The notes under the pieces: generated by a model
Database searches by the model: none
The model's input: the letters and a program-made list of their open reading frames with translations, nothing else
What the model was told of the DNA's origin: nothing
Part shown: positions 8,182 through 16,784 of the stretch, one piece after another
Layout of the letters: each line of letters opens with the position of its first letter
Position numbering within the stretch: the stretch's first letter is position 1
Source of the DNA: Catenulispora sp. MAP5-51
GTDB taxonomy: Bacteria > Actinomycetota > Actinomycetes > Streptomycetales > Catenulisporaceae
DNA length: 64,000 nt
NCBI RefSeq assembly: GCF_041261205.1
Contig: NZ_JBGCCH010000040.1
Coordinates: 1-64,000 of the forward strand
Reading direction: 5' to 3'
Made by a program: the position numbers and the translations under genes

Positions 8182-9270
8182 TTACATGTAGTCGACGTCC
8201 ACGACGGCCTGCGCGAACGCGGTCGGCGCCTCCTGGGGCGCGTCGTGGCCGATGCCGGTGTAGACGCGGTGGTCGTACGGGCCGGTGAAGAACCCGCGGT
8301 AGGCGGTGCCGTCGGTGGAGGCCAGGAACGGGTCCAGCGCCGGGTCGATGGTGATGGTCGGCACGCCGATGGTGGGCTTGGCCGCCAGCAGCTGCTCGTA
8401 CCGGTCGTAGCGGCGCTCGCCGTCGGCCAGGCCGAGGCGCCAGCGGTAGTTGTGGATGACGATCGCCGCGTAGTCGGGGTTGGTGAAGGCGGCCGCGGTG
8501 CGGTTGAACGTCGCGTCGTCGAAGTTCCAGCTCGGGGAGACGTCGTCCCAGACCAGGCGGCACAGGGCGTCGCGGTCGGCGGGGGTCTGCATGGCCGTCT
8601 GGCCGCGGTCGGTGGCGAAGTAGTACTGGTACCACCAGACCTGCTCGGCCTTGGGCGGCAGCGGGTTCTTCTGCGCCGCGACGTTGGTGATGAGGTATCC
8701 GGAGGTGGAGACCAGCGCCTTGACGCGCTCGGGCCACAGCGCGGCCATGATGTCGGCGGTGCGCGAGCCCCAGTCGAAGCCGGCGACGACCGCCTTGCCG
8801 ATGTGCAGCGCGTCCATCAGCGCGATGATGTCCAGCGCGATCGCCGACTGCTGGGCGTTGCGCACGGTGGCCGAGGAGAGGAACGTAGTCGAGCCGTGGC
8901 CGCGCAGGTAGGGCACGATGACCCGGTACCCGGCGTCGGCCAGCAGCGGCGCCACGTCGACGAAGCTGTGGATGTCGTAGGGCCAGCCGTGCAACAGGAT
9001 CGCCACCGGGCCGTGCTTGGGGCCGGCCTCGGCGTAGCCGATGTCCAGCACGCCGGCCCGCACCTGCTTCAGGGACGAGAAGGTGGTGTGCGTCCCCGGG
9101 GCGATGGTCGGGATCACCGGGGGCTTGCCGCCGGGGCGGCCGTGGCCGTTCCCAGTCGCGCTGGAGCCGGTGCCCAGCGCCGCCGACGCCGCACCGGTCG
9201 ACACAGCCGTCGCGGCCGTGGCGCCCACACCGAGCCCGACCGCCTTGGTGAACGTCCGCCTGTTCATCAT
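8182..9270 (-). CDS. Tat-exported alpha/beta hydrolase, epoxide-hydrolase-like
   Basis: A 362-residue alpha/beta hydrolase. The N-terminus MMNRRTFTKAVGLGVGATAA is a twin-arginine signal ending near an Ala-Ser-Ala site at about residue 30. The fold motifs are those of epoxide hydrolases and related dehalogenases: oxyanion-hole HGWP near residue 94, an aspartate nucleophile in GFDWG (D166) and a late GIGHDAPQE that supplies the catalytic His. Length fits the family plus a Tat leader. Start at 9270 follows GGAAGG. Asp in place of Ser argues for hydrolysis through an alkyl-enzyme ester, acting on epoxides or haloalkanes outside the membrane; the true substrate is unknown. The 64-residue gene follows directly. 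Confidence 0.86.
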   Translation of the reverse strand: MMNRRTFTKAVGLGVGATAATAVSTGAASAALGTGSSATGNGHGRPGGKPPVIPTIAPGTHTTFSSLKQVRAGVLDIGYAEAGPKHGPVAILLHGWPYDIHSFVDVAPLLADAGYRVIVPYLRGHGSTTFLSSATVRNAQQSAIALDIIALMDALHIGKAVVAGFDWGSRTADIMAALWPERVKALVSTSGYLITNVAAQKNPLPPKAEQVWWYQYYFATDRGQTAMQTPADRDALCRLVWDDVSPSWNFDDATFNRTAAAFTNPDYAAIVIHNYRWRLGLADGERRYDRYEQLLAAKPTIGVPTITIDPALDPFLASTDGTAYRGFFTGPYDHRVYTGIGHDAPQEAPTAFAQAVVDVDYM

Positions 9271-9433
9271 ATGGAGTCCTTCCTTGATCTTCGCTGACGG
9301 CACAACCCTCCATCCCCGCCCCGGGCGAGCACATCAGTCACATGACGCCCAGACACTCTGACCTCCCCTTCGACCGTCACATTCAGTCATCCGACTGTTT
9401 CCCGGGCCGCCACCGGTGACCGACGCTTGATCC

Positions 9434-10222
9434 GTGAATCGCATCCCCGTTGTCCTCATCCACGGTGCGTGGCTCCACATGTCGTCTTGGAAGGGCTGGT
9501 CGGATCGGTTCTCCGCGCACGGCTACGACGTCCACGTCCCGAACTGGCCCGGCGAACCCGACGCCGTGCCGCAGGCCCGCGAAGACCCGGGCCCGCTCGG
9601 CGGCTTCGGCCTGGACGAGCTCACCGCGCACTACGAGAAGGCGATCCACGAGCTGGACAGCCTCCCGGTCCTGATCGGGCACTCGGCCGGCGGCCTGATC
9701 GCCCGGCAGCTGCTCGACGCGGGCCTGGCCCGGGCCGCGGTGGCCATCGCGCCGATGCCGGGCCACGGGCCCTGGCCGGAGTCGGCCGCATCCGGCGGCG
9801 GGCTCGCGATGCGATCCGAGGACTACGTACCGCTCCCCCAGCCCCAGTTCCGGCACACGATCGCCAACGCGGTGGGCAAGGAGGAGGCCGCGCAGCTGTA
9901 CTCCCGCTACGTCGTCCCGGCTCCGCACCGGCTGCTGGCCGACCTCGGGCTCGACGGCGAAGGGCGGGAGACGGAGCAGACGCCCACGCCCACGACGGCG
10001 CGCGGCCCGCTGCTGCTGATCTCGGGGCAGGAGGACCGCATGGTCGCCGACGCCGTCACGCGCGCGACGTACAAGCTCTACGGCGACTCCACCGCGGTGA
10101 CGGACCTGAAGCAGTTCGCCGACCGGGGCCACTCGCTGGTGATCGACAGCGGATGGCCGGCGGTCGCCGACTACGTGCTGGCCTGGCTGGCCGCCAACGG
10201 GATCACCACGGCGGCCGAGTGA
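9434..10222 (+). CDS. Alpha/beta hydrolase (serine esterase type)
   Basis: A 262-residue cytoplasmic alpha/beta hydrolase starting at GTG. Motifs are HGAW (oxyanion hole, residues 10-13), nucleophile elbow GHSAGG with Ser84, an acid in GQEDRMV near residue 200 and the catalytic His in DRGHSLV near 235. No signal peptide. Divergent from the Tat hydrolase with a 163-base gap that may hold both promoters. Family members include esterases and lipase-like enzymes; substrate cannot be read from the sequence. Confidence 0.88.
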   Translation: MNRIPVVLIHGAWLHMSSWKGWSDRFSAHGYDVHVPNWPGEPDAVPQAREDPGPLGGFGLDELTAHYEKAIHELDSLPVLIGHSAGGLIARQLLDAGLARAAVAIAPMPGHGPWPESAASGGGLAMRSEDYVPLPQPQFRHTIANAVGKEEAAQLYSRYVVPAPHRLLADLGLDGEGRETEQTPTPTTARGPLLLISGQEDRMVADAVTRATYKLYGDSTAVTDLKQFADRGHSLVIDSGWPAVADYVLAWLAANGITTAAE

Positions 10223-10250
10223 CGCGACCCGGCGCGGTTCACCGAACGCC

Positions 10251-13094
10251 TCAGCTCTCCAGCCCCTCCTCCCCCTCCGTCCGGCTCAGCGCATCCCGCA
10301 GCGCGGCCCGCGTCGTGATCCCCAGCTTCGGGAAGATCCGGTACAGGTGCGAGCTGACCGTCCGCGGCGACAGGTGCATCCGCTTTCCGATCTCCTTGTT
10401 CGTCAGCCCGCTCGCGGCCAGATCAGCGATGCGCCGCTCCTGCCATGTCAGCGACGCCAGGTTCAGCATCGAGGCCCGCGGCACGGCGCCGGTCGCGCGC
10501 AGCTCGGCCCGGGCCCGCTCGGTCCAGCCGGCGGCACCCAGCCGCTCGAAGGCCTCCGCCGCCGGCACCAGGTACTGCCGCGCCGCCGCGCGTCCCTCCA
10601 CGTGCCGCACTCGGATCCCGTGCGCCAGCCTGATCCGCGCCAGCTCGAACGGGAAGCGCGCGGCGTCGGGGTGCGCCTCGGCCAGCGCGAACATCTCCGC
10701 GGCCTCCTTCTCCGACTCGGCCGTCATCGCCAGCGCGCCGTGGGTGATCAGCGCCAGGCGCGGCGAGACCTCCGGCAGCCCGGCGTCCCGCGCGGCCAGC
10801 GCGTGCTGCCGGGCCTGCTCGGCGCGGCCGGTGTGGCGGGCGGCCTCGACCAGATCGAGCAAGGTGCGCGAGGCCTGATACGCGTACGGACGGAACTCCC
10901 CCGGCGGCGTGATGCCGATGGCGTACAGGTATGCGCTCTCGTAGTCACCCGCGCTCAACGCCGCCGTCGCTCCGGCGGAGTCGGCGAGCTGCGTCAGGAA
11001 ACCCAGTCCGCGCGGCCGGGCCCAGGCGTCCACCTCGGCCTGCAGATCGCGCGCCGGTCCCAGCTGGCCGCGCAGCGCCGCGAGCTGCGCGAGGTACGCG
11101 CGGCTCTGGTTGGCGAACAGCTCGTGCCCGTGCTCGACCGCCAGGTCCAGGACGCGCCGGCCGGTGTCCTGCGCTCCGTCCCACTCCCCGACCGCCATCT
11201 GGTCCAGCATGATCAGGTGGAGCATGACCATGCCGCTGGCCACGGCGCCGGTCTCCAGCTCGCGGTCCACGATGCCGCGCAGATACGGACGGAACCCGCT
11301 GAGCAGGTCGAGGTGGTAGGCGGCCACGGCCAGACGCGTCACCTCCCAGGGCTCCTGGCCCGCGAGCTTCGCGGCGGCCTGTTCGATCACCTCCGCGCTC
11401 CCGGCACCGTGCCGGATCACGTCGCTCCAGGTGTTGCCGTACAGGCGCGAGCGCTCGGTGATCAGGTCCCCCAGATCAGCCAGCAGGCCGTGGGTACGCT
11501 CCCAGGCCGTGCGCTCGCCCGCGTATTGGCTGATCGCCAGCAGCAGGTTGACCAGGCGGGTCAGGACCTCGTCTGATTCGGCCGGACCGCTCTGGCGAAG
11601 TCTGTCGATGGCCGAGGCCACCTGGCGGTGCGTGGACAGCACATCGCCGTCCTGATACAGCGCCTGGTACGCCGAGGCGAGCACCGAGGCCGGCGCGTCG
11701 GCCGAGCCGGGCCCGAGGCCGGACTGCACGAGCCGGTGCGCCTGGCCCAGGCGCGCGGCGTGCCCGGCGACGAACGCGGCGTCGGCCAGGCGCCGGGAGC
11801 GTCCGGTGTGCTCCTCGCTGAGCTCGGCGGCGCGGGTCAGCCAGGCCACCGCGGCCAGGGCGCCGCCGCGCTTGGTCGCCGACTCGGCCGCCGCCTCCAG
11901 GATGTCGGCGACCTCCTCGTCCGGGTCGACGGTGGCCGCCGCCAGGTGGGTCGCGCGGCGTTCCAGGTTCTCGCGGTGCACCTGGGCCAGCGCCTGGTGC
12001 GCGGCGCGGCGCTGGTTGGGGGTGGCCATCTGCACGACCGCCGAGCGCACCAGCGGATGGCGGAACGCGAAGTCGCCGGTAGCCGGCTCGATCTCCAGCA
12101 GACCGGCGGCCACGGCTTCGTCCGCGGCGCGCATGCGGTAGCGCGCGCCGGGGCCTGCCCCGGTACTGGCTCCGGTACTAGCTCCGGTACTACCTCCGAT
12201 GCCGATACTGCTGCCGGTGCCGGCGCCGCGCGATCCGTGCCCGGTGCCGACGCCGTCGAGAGCGCCCATCAGCAGCTCCTCGCGCATGACCTGGCTCAGA
12301 GCCTCGATACGCGCGCCGTACAACCGCTGCAGACGCCGAGGCAGCGGCATCCCGAGTTCCCCGACGAGGCTTTCCAACAACGGCTCGCCCTGCGTCGCGG
12401 CACCGAGGTGCGCGGGCAGTTCCAGCAGAGCCAGCGGGTTGCCCTGGGCCTGTTCCAACACCATGGCGCGGACCTGTTTGCCCAGCGTCGGGAAGCGTTG
12501 GATGAGCAGGCTCTCGGCGTCCTGCTCGCTCAGGGCGGCGACGGGCAGTTCGGGCAGCGCGGCGGTGTCGAAGCGCGAGCCGATGTCGGTGCGGACCCCG
12601 ACCAGCAGCTTCACCGGGCTGCCGGCCAGCCGGCGGCCGACGAAGCCGCAGATGTCGGCGCTGGAGTCGTCGAACCACTGGCCGTCGTCCAGGACCAGGA
12701 GCAGCGGCCGGCGCGCGGCGGCCTGGGACAGCAGGCTGAGCACGGCGATGCCCAGGGCCATGACCGACGGCGGGATGCCCTCGGCGCGGCCGAAGACGGC
12801 GTCGAAGGCCGACTGGCTGCCGTCGTCGAGGTCTGCGACGTCGGCCAGCAGCGGGTGCAGGAACTGGTGCAGCCCGGCGTAGGGCAGCTCCGACTCCGCC
12901 TCGACGCCGGCCGCGCGGATGACGGCGTGGCCTTCCTGCTCGGCCGCGGCGGCGGCGTGGGCCAGCAGCGAGCTCTTGCCGACCCCGGTCTCGCCGCGCA
13001 GGATCAGGGCCTGGCCCGCGGCGGCTTTGACGAACGCCGCGAGCTCGGCCTGTTCGGCCTCCCGTCCCACCATCGCCATGCCGATGGATTCCAT
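10251..13094 (-). CDS. LAL-type LuxR family transcriptional regulator
   Basis: Third LAL regulator in the window, 947 residues. Walker A GETGVGKSS is at residues 34-42, a Walker B-like VLDDGQWFDDS near 140, a helical sensor region follows, and the C-terminal LuxR domain reads LTWQERRIADLAASGLTNKE...SPRTVSSHLYRIFPKLGI. A Gly-Ser-Thr-Ala insert around residues 290-315, encoded by an 11-12 base repeat near 12160-12232, is unlike the rest of the protein. The ATG at 13094 has GGGGAGG close upstream; ATG at 13079 is an alternative. It differs clearly in the HTH from the convergent LAL pair, so it is not part of the same recent duplication. Confidence 0.9.
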   Translation of the reverse strand: MESIGMAMVGREAEQAELAAFVKAAAGQALILRGETGVGKSSLLAHAAAAAEQEGHAVIRAAGVEAESELPYAGLHQFLHPLLADVADLDDGSQSAFDAVFGRAEGIPPSVMALGIAVLSLLSQAAARRPLLLVLDDGQWFDDSSADICGFVGRRLAGSPVKLLVGVRTDIGSRFDTAALPELPVAALSEQDAESLLIQRFPTLGKQVRAMVLEQAQGNPLALLELPAHLGAATQGEPLLESLVGELGMPLPRRLQRLYGARIEALSQVMREELLMGALDGVGTGHGSRGAGTGSSIGIGGSTGASTGASTGAGPGARYRMRAADEAVAAGLLEIEPATGDFAFRHPLVRSAVVQMATPNQRRAAHQALAQVHRENLERRATHLAAATVDPDEEVADILEAAAESATKRGGALAAVAWLTRAAELSEEHTGRSRRLADAAFVAGHAARLGQAHRLVQSGLGPGSADAPASVLASAYQALYQDGDVLSTHRQVASAIDRLRQSGPAESDEVLTRLVNLLLAISQYAGERTAWERTHGLLADLGDLITERSRLYGNTWSDVIRHGAGSAEVIEQAAAKLAGQEPWEVTRLAVAAYHLDLLSGFRPYLRGIVDRELETGAVASGMVMLHLIMLDQMAVGEWDGAQDTGRRVLDLAVEHGHELFANQSRAYLAQLAALRGQLGPARDLQAEVDAWARPRGLGFLTQLADSAGATAALSAGDYESAYLYAIGITPPGEFRPYAYQASRTLLDLVEAARHTGRAEQARQHALAARDAGLPEVSPRLALITHGALAMTAESEKEAAEMFALAEAHPDAARFPFELARIRLAHGIRVRHVEGRAAARQYLVPAAEAFERLGAAGWTERARAELRATGAVPRASMLNLASLTWQERRIADLAASGLTNKEIGKRMHLSPRTVSSHLYRIFPKLGITTRAALRDALSRTEGEEGLES

Positions 13095-13195
13095 GCCCTC
13101 CCCATTTTCTTTCTTCGTCGTGCTTCAAGCCGGAATGCCGGGGCCGGGGTCGAGACCACCCATGTCTGGCCCGCTCCCCGACGACGTCTACGGCT

Positions 13196-13798
13196 TCACT
13201 CGAGCCCGGCGGCCCGGGCCATGTGGGCCGCGTACCAGGCCGGCCAGTCGGCGTCGGGGTGGCCGAGTTCGCCCTCGTACTCGGCGTGGGCGGCCTCGGC
13301 GTCGCGCAGGGCGAGTTCGAGGTCGGCGGCCGAGCGGTAGACCACGTGCCCGATGCGGCCGGGGCGGCGCGTGGTGACCTCTTGAAGGACGAAGGCGTTG
13401 CCGTCCGGGTCCTCGAACGAGGCGAAGGATCCGTAGGACTGCCGGTCCGGATGCGGGCCCGAAACCCGGTCGACGGTGCCGGCGTGGTGGAAGACCCCGC
13501 CGGCGTCGTGGAACACCTCGCTGACCGCGACGCCGTGCGCCAGCAGTTCCTCGCGGGCCGCGACAACGTCGTCCACGACCAGGTGCACCCCGCGCTCGGA
13601 CCCCGGCGCCGCGTCGGTCACGCCGCTGCCGATGATGAACGAGGCCGCCGACCCGGGCGGCGTCAGGTGCACGACCCGGAAGCCCCCGGGGCCGGAGAAG
13701 TCGACGTCGACCCGGAACCCGATCCCGGCAAAGAAGTCCTTGGCCCGGTCCACATCCGACACCGGAAGCACTACGACCTCGAGTTTGAAGTCCACCAT
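13196..13798 (-). CDS. VOC family protein (glyoxalase/bleomycin resistance fold)
   Basis: A 200-residue protein whose first 130 residues form a VOC (vicinal oxygen chelate) module: VVVLPVSDVDRAKDFFAGIGF at the start of one beta-alpha-beta-beta-beta unit and FEDPDGNAFVLQEV at the end of the second. The last 60 residues are an acidic helical extension not typical of glyoxalase I. The start at 13798 follows GGAGGAG by six bases. VOC proteins include glyoxalases, dioxygenases and drug-sequestering proteins; nothing narrows the role. Divergent from the DGPF/ECF sigma pair. Confidence 0.85.
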   Translation of the reverse strand: MVDFKLEVVVLPVSDVDRAKDFFAGIGFRVDVDFSGPGGFRVVHLTPPGSAASFIIGSGVTDAAPGSERGVHLVVDDVVAAREELLAHGVAVSEVFHDAGGVFHHAGTVDRVSGPHPDRQSYGSFASFEDPDGNAFVLQEVTTRRPGRIGHVVYRSAADLELALRDAEAAHAEYEGELGHPDADWPAWYAAHMARAAGLE

Positions 13799-14134
13799 CG
13801 TCCGCTCCTCCGCCCAGCGCGATGCCGGTCGGCATCCGCCGACAACGATTCCGCGACTACGGGGGCGTCACCCCAGGGGTGAACCCTGGCACGTACCCGG
13901 GCCCGGGGTCGCCAGGGGTGCCGTGCTCGGGCCCGCGGGTGCGTACGGAGCTACTCTGACCGACCTTCCCTCCCGCCGCATGCGCGGAAACCTCGCGACC
14001 GGTAGCCCTCGAAGATTTTCTGGGCCAGCCTGTAGTAACGCCGCCTGCCCGTTCGTCAACCCCACGAAAGCCCACGAGAAGCCCACGAGAACGGCGCGAG
14101 TCGCCGGCCGACGAACTGTGAACGGAGCAGTCAC
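13799..14134. other. 336-base divergent intergenic region with a short palindrome
   Basis: No convincing gene lies between the VOC gene and the DGPF gene. The stretch holds a perfect odd palindrome CACCCCAGGGGTG (13869-13881) overlapped by a second pairing (CCAGGG with CCCTGG, about 13874-13889), and several repeats of CAGGGGTG. Both genes must take their promoters from here. I did not find a convincing TGTCGA-type ECF42 element upstream of the DGPF gene. Confidence 0.5.
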
Positions 14135-14476
14135 ATGAGGTACTTGATGCTGGTGTGCGTGGAGCCCGATGGCGCCAAGGAGGAGATCCCGGGGGCGCCC
14201 GACGTCGAGGACTGGGTCAAGGACAACGACGCCAAGGGCGTCCGGCTCATCGGCGAGCGTATCCGCCCCGACAGCGACGCGACCACCGTACGGGTGCGCG
14301 ACGGCGAGGTGCTGCTCACCGACGGGCCCTACGTCGAGACCAAGGACCTGATCGCCGGGTTCGACGTGCTGGAGTGCGCCGACCTGGACGAGGCCGTCGA
14401 GGTCGCCTCGCGGCACCCGATGGCCTGGTACGGGGTGATCGAGCTGCGGCCGTTCTGGTCCGGCGACCAGGCGTAG
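14135..14476 (+). CDS. YCII-related (DGPF domain) protein
   Basis: A 113-residue protein of the YCII/DGPF family. The start MRYLMLVCVEP and the central LTDGPYVETKDLIAGFDVLE, which holds the DGP(F/Y)-E-K signature, are diagnostic, and the protein is complete. It stands 79 bases before an ECF sigma factor gene of the ECF42 group; DGPF proteins are the usual genomic partners and known targets of ECF42 factors. The biochemical role of DGPF proteins is not established. A GGAG lies eight bases before the ATG. Confidence 0.9.
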   Translation: MRYLMLVCVEPDGAKEEIPGAPDVEDWVKDNDAKGVRLIGERIRPDSDATTVRVRDGEVLLTDGPYVETKDLIAGFDVLECADLDEAVEVASRHPMAWYGVIELRPFWSGDQA

Positions 14477-14555
14477 GACGCCCGGGGGGCACACGCGCAG
14501 AGCAAGCAAAGGCAAGCAACGGCAAGCAACGGCAAGCAGAGGAGAGGAGGCGGCG

Positions 14556-15809
14556 ATGGCCGACGACGAACCGGCGAGCGAGGTCATCGCCGCCCTGTAC
14601 GCCGACGGCTGGAGCCGGATCGTGGCCACCATGATCCGGTTCACCGGCGGCGACTGGAACCTGGCCGAGGAGTGCGCGCAGGACGCCTTCGCCCAGGCCC
14701 TGCGCCGCTGGCCCGAGGACGGCGTCCCCCGCCAGCCGCTGGCCTGGCTCACCACCGCCGCGCGCAACCGCGCCGTCGACGTCTGGCGCCGGGCCTCCAC
14801 CGAGGCGGCGAAGCTGCGCCAGTGGGCCGCCTGGGAGGCGAAGGCCCCGCCGCCGTACACCCGCGACAGCGAGATCCCGGACGAGCGCCTGGAACTCATG
14901 TTCACCTGCTGCCACCCGGCCCTGAACCTGGACGCCCAGGTGGCGCTGACCCTGCGCTCGCTGGCCGGCCTGAGCACCGCCGACATCGCGCGCGCCTTCC
15001 TGGTCAGCGAACGCACCATGGGCCAGCGCATCTTCCGGGCCAAGCAGAAGGTGGCACACGCGGTCATCCCGTTCCGGGTCCCGCCGGCCCACCTGCTGCC
15101 CGACCGGCTGCCGGCCGTACTGCACGTGCTGTACCTGATCTACAACGAGAGCTACAGCGACCAGGAGCACAAGGCCCGCCTGAGCACCGAGGCGATCCAG
15201 GTGGCCCGCGTCCTGGCCACCCTGATGCCGGACGAACCCGAGGCGCAGGGCCTGCTGGCCCTGATGCTGCTGCAGGAGGCCCGTCACGCCGCACGCCTGG
15301 ACGGCGACGGCGAACTGGTCACCCTGGAGCACCAGGACCGCTCCCAGTGGGACCGCGACCTCATCGGCGAGGGCACGGCGATCCTCGAGCGCGCGCTGCG
15401 CCGCCGCCGCGCCGGGCCGTTCCAGATCCAGGCGGCCATCGCGGCCTGCCACGCGACCGCGCCCCGCTTCCAGGACACCGACTGGCCGCAGATCGTCGGG
15501 CTCTACGACCAACTACGGCGCGTGCTCCCGAACCCGATGGTCGATCTGAACCGGACCGTCGCGCTGGCCATGGCACAGGGCCCTGAGACGGCGCTTCCCG
15601 ACCTCGACGCCCTCGCCGACTCCGGCCGCCTGGACGGCTACCACCTCCTGCACGCCACGCGCGCCGACTTCCTGCGCCGGCTCGGGCGCGAGGACGAGGC
15701 GGCGAAGAGCCTGCGGACCGCGCTGGAGCTGGCGCCGACCGATGCCGAGCGGCGGTTGTTGGAGCGGCGGCTGGCGGAGTCGCGGGGGCGGACCGTCAGA
15801 GGGAACTGA
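14556..15809 (+). CDS. ECF42-type RNA polymerase sigma factor with C-terminal TPR-like domain
   Basis: A 417-residue extracytoplasmic-function sigma factor. Region 2 is at about residues 10-75 (GGDWNLAEECAQDAFAQALR, then PLAWLTTAARNRAVDVWRR), region 4 at about 115-175 (LTLRSLAGLSTADIARAFLV, then SERTMGQRIFRAKQKV), and about 230 further residues form helical repeats. This long C-terminal extension defines the ECF42 group, where it, and not an anti-sigma factor, controls activity; no anti-sigma gene is adjacent. The strong GGAGG five bases before ATG fixes the start. A short GGCAAGCAAC repeat (about 14506-14540) precedes it. It should direct transcription of the neighbouring DGPF gene. Confidence 0.9.
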   Translation: MADDEPASEVIAALYADGWSRIVATMIRFTGGDWNLAEECAQDAFAQALRRWPEDGVPRQPLAWLTTAARNRAVDVWRRASTEAAKLRQWAAWEAKAPPPYTRDSEIPDERLELMFTCCHPALNLDAQVALTLRSLAGLSTADIARAFLVSERTMGQRIFRAKQKVAHAVIPFRVPPAHLLPDRLPAVLHVLYLIYNESYSDQEHKARLSTEAIQVARVLATLMPDEPEAQGLLALMLLQEARHAARLDGDGELVTLEHQDRSQWDRDLIGEGTAILERALRRRRAGPFQIQAAIAACHATAPRFQDTDWPQIVGLYDQLRRVLPNPMVDLNRTVALAMAQGPETALPDLDALADSGRLDGYHLLHATRADFLRRLGREDEAAKSLRTALELAPTDAERRLLERRLAESRGRTVRGN

Positions 15810-15813
15810 ACGC

Positions 15814-15843
15814 CGTCAGGTCGTCAGGTCGTCAGGTCGTCAG
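15814..15843. repeat. 8-bp tandem repeat (CGTCAGGT, 3.75 copies) overlapping a stop codon
   Basis: Three full units and three quarters of a fourth fill the gap between the convergent sigma factor and phosphotransferase genes. The last partial unit contains the TGA stop of the minus-strand gene (15840-15842), so slippage here could alter that end. Confidence 0.85.
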
Positions 15844-16784
15844 CACAGCAGCATCTTGATATAGGCGTCCAGCCGCTCCGCTACGGCTCGCGTCGTCAGC
15901 TCCGGCCTCCCCGACTCCCGCCATGCCCGGGCGATGACAGCCACCTCTTCCGAGAACGCCAGCGGGTCCCGCACCATCCAGTACGACCGCTGGCTCGCGT
16001 CCGCGGCCAGCACACCGCCGGCCTCCTCGTACGCCTCGGCGAACCGCCGGCCCCATGCCGAGCCGTGCAGCAGTGCGAGGTTGGTGCAGCAGTGCGCCAC
16101 ATCGAGATCCGCCGGACCCCACGAGGTGGCCGCCCAGTCGACGACCCCGGTGATGTGCGTGTCGGCCGGACTCGATGGCAGCACGCCGAACAGCACGTTT
16201 CCCGGCTGGAAGTCGCGGTGCAGGAATCGCCCTTGGTAGGGCGGAGCGGGCCTGCGGATCATGTCGATGGCGGCGGCCCACGCCGCCGCGTCGGCGTTCG
16301 TCGGTACGACCACGGTGTCGGCGGTGGTCAGCGTCACGTACCCGGGGGGACGCACGGCGGGCCGTAGTGCGTGGATCGACACCAGCTGACGCGCCAGGAG
16401 CGGCACCCGCGTCTCCACCCCGCCGTCGGCGAGGACCGTCCGGCCCGGCAGACAGGTCATGAGGAGCGAGGGATATTCGCAGTGGGCGGCGGTCGGATCG
16501 ACGGCGACCAGTCCGGGAGCAGTCACGCCGGTCCCGGCGAGCTGTGTCAGGGCACCGGCTTCCCTGGTCAGCGAGTCCTCGGCACGCTCCCTGTGCGCCG
16601 GTTCGACGAACGATCGCAACACCATCTCACGGGTGTCCCCGACCCGTGCGGCGATGGTCAGCTTCCGGATCTCGGCGGTGATCCCGCCGTGCAGCTCCTC
16701 GACGCCGACGATCTGCTCGCCGGTGTGGAGATGCTGCTTCACCCATGCCAGCGTCAACGGCCGAACCGTCAGTCGAACCGTCAT
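15840..16784 (-). CDS. Aminoglycoside phosphotransferase (APH) family protein
   Basis: A 314-residue kinase-fold protein of the APH family. The phosphotransfer loop is FLHRDFQPGNVLFG (catalytic Asp in HRD, about residue 200) and the metal-binding motif is VVDWAATSWGPADLDVAHC about 25 residues later, where DW replaces the usual DFG-like start. The ATG at 16784 overlaps the stop of the upstream phosphotransferase gene by four bases (ATGA), so translation is coupled; a longer reading to 16925 is only antisense-like leader. Such proteins phosphorylate small alcohols or amines (antibiotics, homoserine, choline, sugars). There is no sign that this one confers drug resistance. Confidence 0.85.
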   Translation of the reverse strand: MTVRLTVRPLTLAWVKQHLHTGEQIVGVEELHGGITAEIRKLTIAARVGDTREMVLRSFVEPAHRERAEDSLTREAGALTQLAGTGVTAPGLVAVDPTAAHCEYPSLLMTCLPGRTVLADGGVETRVPLLARQLVSIHALRPAVRPPGYVTLTTADTVVVPTNADAAAWAAAIDMIRRPAPPYQGRFLHRDFQPGNVLFGVLPSSPADTHITGVVDWAATSWGPADLDVAHCCTNLALLHGSAWGRRFAEAYEEAGGVLAADASQRSYWMVRDPLAFSEEVAVIARAWRESGRPELTTRAVAERLDAYIKMLLC

